This document shows, one piece after another, positions 4,578-6,428 of a stretch of 6,428 nt of DNA. The stretch is from Bacillota bacterium (lineage in GTDB: Bacteria; Bacillota; Clostridia; Oscillospirales; Ruminococcaceae): the NCBI GenBank assembly GCA_023439605.1, contig JAEXNS010000013.1, positions 1 through 6,428 on the forward strand, read 5' to 3'. Position 1 is the first letter of the stretch. The number at the start of each line of letters is the position of its first letter. Below the pieces are notes generated by a model. The model ran no database searches. It worked only from the letters and a program-made list of their open reading frames with translations, and was not told where the DNA came from. Both the position numbers and the translations under genes were made by a program.

Positions 4578-5579
4578 TTATTTTGCGTCTACAAAGCCTA
4601 CTTTACGATATACCTTAGATATAATGCGGTTAGTTATTTTATATGAGTCTTCAGCACCTTTTGTGTAGCAAGCTTGTAGATAAGATTTATCCGCAAATAT
4701 TTTTTCGTAATTTTCACGAACTGGTCTTAAATGTTCTGCTACAGCTTCTCCAACAGTTAATTTAAAATCACCATAACCTCTCCCAAAAAACTCACTGGTG
4801 ATTTCTTCGTAAGTTTTATTTGTTATAGTTGAATATATAGACATAAGATTGTTTATGCCATCTTTGCCTTCTTTATAACAGACTTCAGCATCACTGTCGG
4901 TTACAGCACGTTTAAACTTACGAATAATAGTATCTTTATCATCTAAAATAAAAATACACGAATTAGGGTTTTCATCTGATTTGGACATTTTTTTAGTTGG
5001 TTCTTGTAGGGACATAACCTTTGCACCTACTTTAGGAATATATGGTTCTGGAAGGGTGAAAAAATCACCATATTTTTGATTGAATCTTGCGGCGATATTA
5101 CGAGCTAATTCTAAATGTTGCTTTTGATCGGCTCCAATAGGTACCAAATCTGCGTTGTAAGCTAGTATATCAGCGGCCATTAATACTGGGTATGTAAATA
5201 AACCGGCATTTATATCATCGCTGTGTTTTGCACTTTTATCTTTAAATTGAGTCATACGAGAAAGCTCGCCAAATTGAGCGGAACAAGATAAAATCCAACT
5301 TAATTCAGCGTGATTTTTGTTATGACTTTGAATAAATGCGATAGATTTACTTGTGTCAATTCCACAAGCTAGTAATAAAGCATATGCTTTCAAAGTGTTT
5401 TGTCTAAGTGTAGCAGGTTCTTGACGTACTGTTATGGAATGCATATCTACAATTGAGTATACACAATTGTATTCATCCTGCAATGAACCCCAGTTTCTAA
5501 TTGCACCTATATAGTTACCCAATGTAAAAATACCAGTTGGCTGTATACCACTAAAAATAATTTTCTTATCTTTTTCCAA
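4578..5579 (-). CDS. trpS: Tryptophanyl-tRNA synthetase, 333 aa
   Basis: This class I aminoacyl-tRNA synthetase charges tRNA-Trp with tryptophan using ATP. Visible signatures are the SGIQPTG segment (10-16), the HIGH-equivalent TLGNYIGA (19-26), YPVLMAADIL (130-139), GADQKQHLELAR (149-160), and the KMSKS loop (197-201) followed by DEN. The length is that of the normal bacterial TrpS. The start is a TTG (5579-5577) with a perfect AGGAGG (5593-5588) 8 nt upstream and no ATG alternative. The ribosome binding site overlaps the TAG stop of the upstream 173-residue gene (5594-5592), which suggests translational coupling. The nearby leader shows no T-box, so tryptophan-dependent antitermination is not evident at this gene. 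Confidence 0.97.
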   Translation of the reverse strand: MEKDKKIIFSGIQPTGIFTLGNYIGAIRNWGSLQDEYNCVYSIVDMHSITVRQEPATLRQNTLKAYALLLACGIDTSKSIAFIQSHNKNHAELSWILSCSAQFGELSRMTQFKDKSAKHSDDINAGLFTYPVLMAADILAYNADLVPIGADQKQHLELARNIAARFNQKYGDFFTLPEPYIPKVGAKVMSLQEPTKKMSKSDENPNSCIFILDDKDTIIRKFKRAVTDSDAEVCYKEGKDGINNLMSIYSTITNKTYEEITSEFFGRGYGDFKLTVGEAVAEHLRPVRENYEKIFADKSYLQACYTKGAEDSYKITNRIISKVYRKVGFVDAK

Positions 5580-5591
5580 AAAATTGACCTC

Positions 5592-6113
5592 CTATTTTTG
5601 AGAAGCGGCTTTGTCTTTTATTTGTGCGTTTCTCATTTCACTCATAACTTTTTGATATAGGAAAAATATAAACTGTTGCATTTTATCTGAATTACTATTT
5701 ATAGTTAAAGGGTCTATTGTTGTTTTGTAAACACCTTTTCTAGTCATTAAATGTACATAATGAATGCTACTTACAGGTGGCAAATCAAAAACAGATGTTC
5801 TTTCACATAATTTTAAAGATTGACCGACACTTATATTTAAAGAACGTGCTGCTTGAGCTACTAAAGAATGTTTTGCTGCAAGACCAACTACTGTTTCGCC
5901 GTTGTTAAAATAAAGATTTGCAGTTCCGTTTAGAAGACAAACCATAGTACATAGCATATTTGGACCCATAGTCATGTCAACAACAACACTATACACTTGA
6001 TCGTCAGCAGTTAATTTTGCACCTATTACAGCTGGAGGCATAGTTAAAGCTTTTCTTCTTGCCATTAAGTATTGTTCCGTTACTAAGTAACGCTCATTTG
6101 ATAATTTTTTCAT
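5592..6113 (-). CDS. Conserved hypothetical protein upstream of trpS, 173 aa
   Basis: I do not recognise a named family. The chosen start is the ATG at 6113 (MKKLSNERYLVTEQYLMARR), because AGGAG (6126-6122) lies 8 nt upstream. A longer in-frame reading to 6191 would run through a perfect hairpin and lacks a good ribosome binding site. Residues 41-80 contain a hydrophobic strand pair ending in GTANLYFNNGETVVGLA (63-79). This resembles a strand-turn motif (G-ASLYFS-GGGVIG) that I know from small uncharacterised bacterial proteins. The rest is mixed alpha/beta, with no signal peptide or membrane helix, so it is probably cytoplasmic. Its stop overlaps the trpS ribosome binding site, so the two are likely co-translated. 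The function is unknown. Confidence 0.75.
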   Translation of the reverse strand: MKKLSNERYLVTEQYLMARRKALTMPPAVIGAKLTADDQVYSVVVDMTMGPNMLCTMVCLLNGTANLYFNNGETVVGLAAKHSLVAQAARSLNISVGQSLKLCERTSVFDLPPVSSIHYVHLMTRKGVYKTTIDPLTINSNSDKMQQFIFFLYQKVMSEMRNAQIKDKAASQK

Positions 6114-6148
6114 GTTATAAGCTCCTATCTTCGTCATAAAATAATTTA

Positions 6149-6181
6149 GCCTATTCTTTTTTGACGATAAAAAGAATAGGC
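6149..6181 (-). terminator. Perfect 13-bp hairpin between the aminotransferase and the 173-residue gene
   Basis: GCCTATTCTTTTT (6149-6161) is the exact reverse complement of 6169-6181, with a 7-nt loop. On the minus strand it starts six bases beyond the aminotransferase stop and is followed by an A/T-rich tail (TAAATTATTTTAT) rather than a clean T-run. It is a plausible terminator or a partial attenuator for the downstream 173-residue gene and trpS. Confidence 0.55.
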
Positions 6182-6187
6182 GTTGTA

Positions 6188-6428
6188 TCAATCAAACATT
6201 TCTTTTGATAATTTGCCTAAAAGCTGACATCCTTTTACGATTTGATCATCTGTTGGAGTTGAAAAATTCATTCTAAAAGATGATGTTTTGTCATTTTCGG
6301 ATATCATAAAAGCAGTGCCGGGAACAACTGCAATTTTAAACTCTTCTACAGCTCTTTTACAAAAATTCATCATATCATAACCTTCAGGTAAGGTTGCCCA
6401 TATAAATAATCCACCTTCAGGTTTTGTA
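6188..6428 (-). CDS. PLP-dependent aminotransferase (class I/II fold), C-terminal fragment, cut by window edge
   Basis: The minus-strand reading frame is open from the window edge (first full codon at 6427) to a TGA at 6190-6188. It gives about 79 residues that start TKPEGGLFIWATLPEGYD and continue with VVPGTAF and SSFRMNFSTPTDDQI. The PEGG-FIW, V-PG-AF and S-R-NFS-P patterns are typical of the C-terminal small domain of fold-type I aminotransferases, especially the MocR-like/2-aminoadipate aminotransferase (LysN/PatA-like) group. The Arg in SFRMNF is the conserved substrate-carboxylate-binding arginine. The active-site lysine lies outside the window, so the substrate cannot be assigned. Internal ATGs at 6373 and 6370 are not the real start. 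Confidence 0.9.
   Translation of the reverse strand, partial: TKPEGGLFIWATLPEGYDMMNFCKRAVEEFKIAVVPGTAFMISENDKTSSFRMNFSTPTDDQIVKGCQLLGKLSKEMFD

Noticed and set aside
6114..6191. A longer N-terminus for the 173-residue gene, starting at 6191 with 26 extra residues
   Set aside because: The extension runs through the perfect 13-bp hairpin, overlaps the aminotransferase stop and has no ribosome binding site. The ATG at 6113 has AGGAG 8 nt upstream.
1..6428. CRISPR array, tRNA/rRNA genes or a transposase gene
   Set aside because: No regularly spaced repeat-spacer pattern, cloverleaf, rRNA-like segment or transposase reading frame was seen on either strand.

Overview
The window is an AT-rich stretch of a bacterial chromosome, most likely from a low-GC Firmicute of the class Clostridia. 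The evidence is strong AGGAGG-type ribosome binding sites, the Firmicutes markers IreB (UPF0297) and RqcP (S4 domain), and the clostridial gene order mazG-hup-rqcP. I cannot name a genus.

Layout from left to right. The minus-strand start of an ireB gene (1-200, cut by the window edge) is followed by a 402-bp divergent intergenic region holding promoters, a 16-bp hairpin palindrome and operator-like TTGTTAA repeats. A long plus-strand gene (603-2663) encodes an uncharacterised membrane-anchored, Met-rich and acidic surface protein. All remaining genes are on the minus strand. Read in transcription order they are: the C-terminal end of a PLP-dependent aminotransferase (6188-6428), an uncharacterised 173-residue protein (5592-6113), tryptophanyl-tRNA synthetase (4578-5579), MazG (3608-4420), HU (3312-3587) and RqcP (2827-3102). 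RqcP converges on the long plus-strand gene, and the two share a bidirectional terminator. mazG and hup look like one short transcription unit; the 173-residue gene and trpS look like another.

The main discovery is in the two intergenic gaps around rqcP. Each holds a short, non-coding, comparatively GC-rich element of about 130 bp. The element at 3129-3255 has perfect 10-bp terminal inverted repeats and a perfect 8-bp target duplication (ATATAAAA). The element at 2663-2795 is a diverged copy in the opposite orientation, with eroded termini and a 7/8 matching duplication (GTTGAATA/GTTGCATA). The two copies align along their whole length and keep the same internal stems, with paired changes in one stem. 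This points to a MITE-like family with a conserved fold. Both copies sit against the T-tract of an intrinsic terminator. The older copy supplies the last base of the stop codon of the long plus-strand gene. No transposase is present in the window, so any mobility would be in trans.

Functionally the core genes are housekeeping: nucleotide-pool cleaning (MazG), nucleoid packaging (HU), rescue of stalled 50S subunits (RqcP), tRNA-Trp charging (TrpS) and a kinase-pathway regulator (IreB). The two genes without a function are the 686-residue surface protein and the 173-residue protein upstream of trpS.
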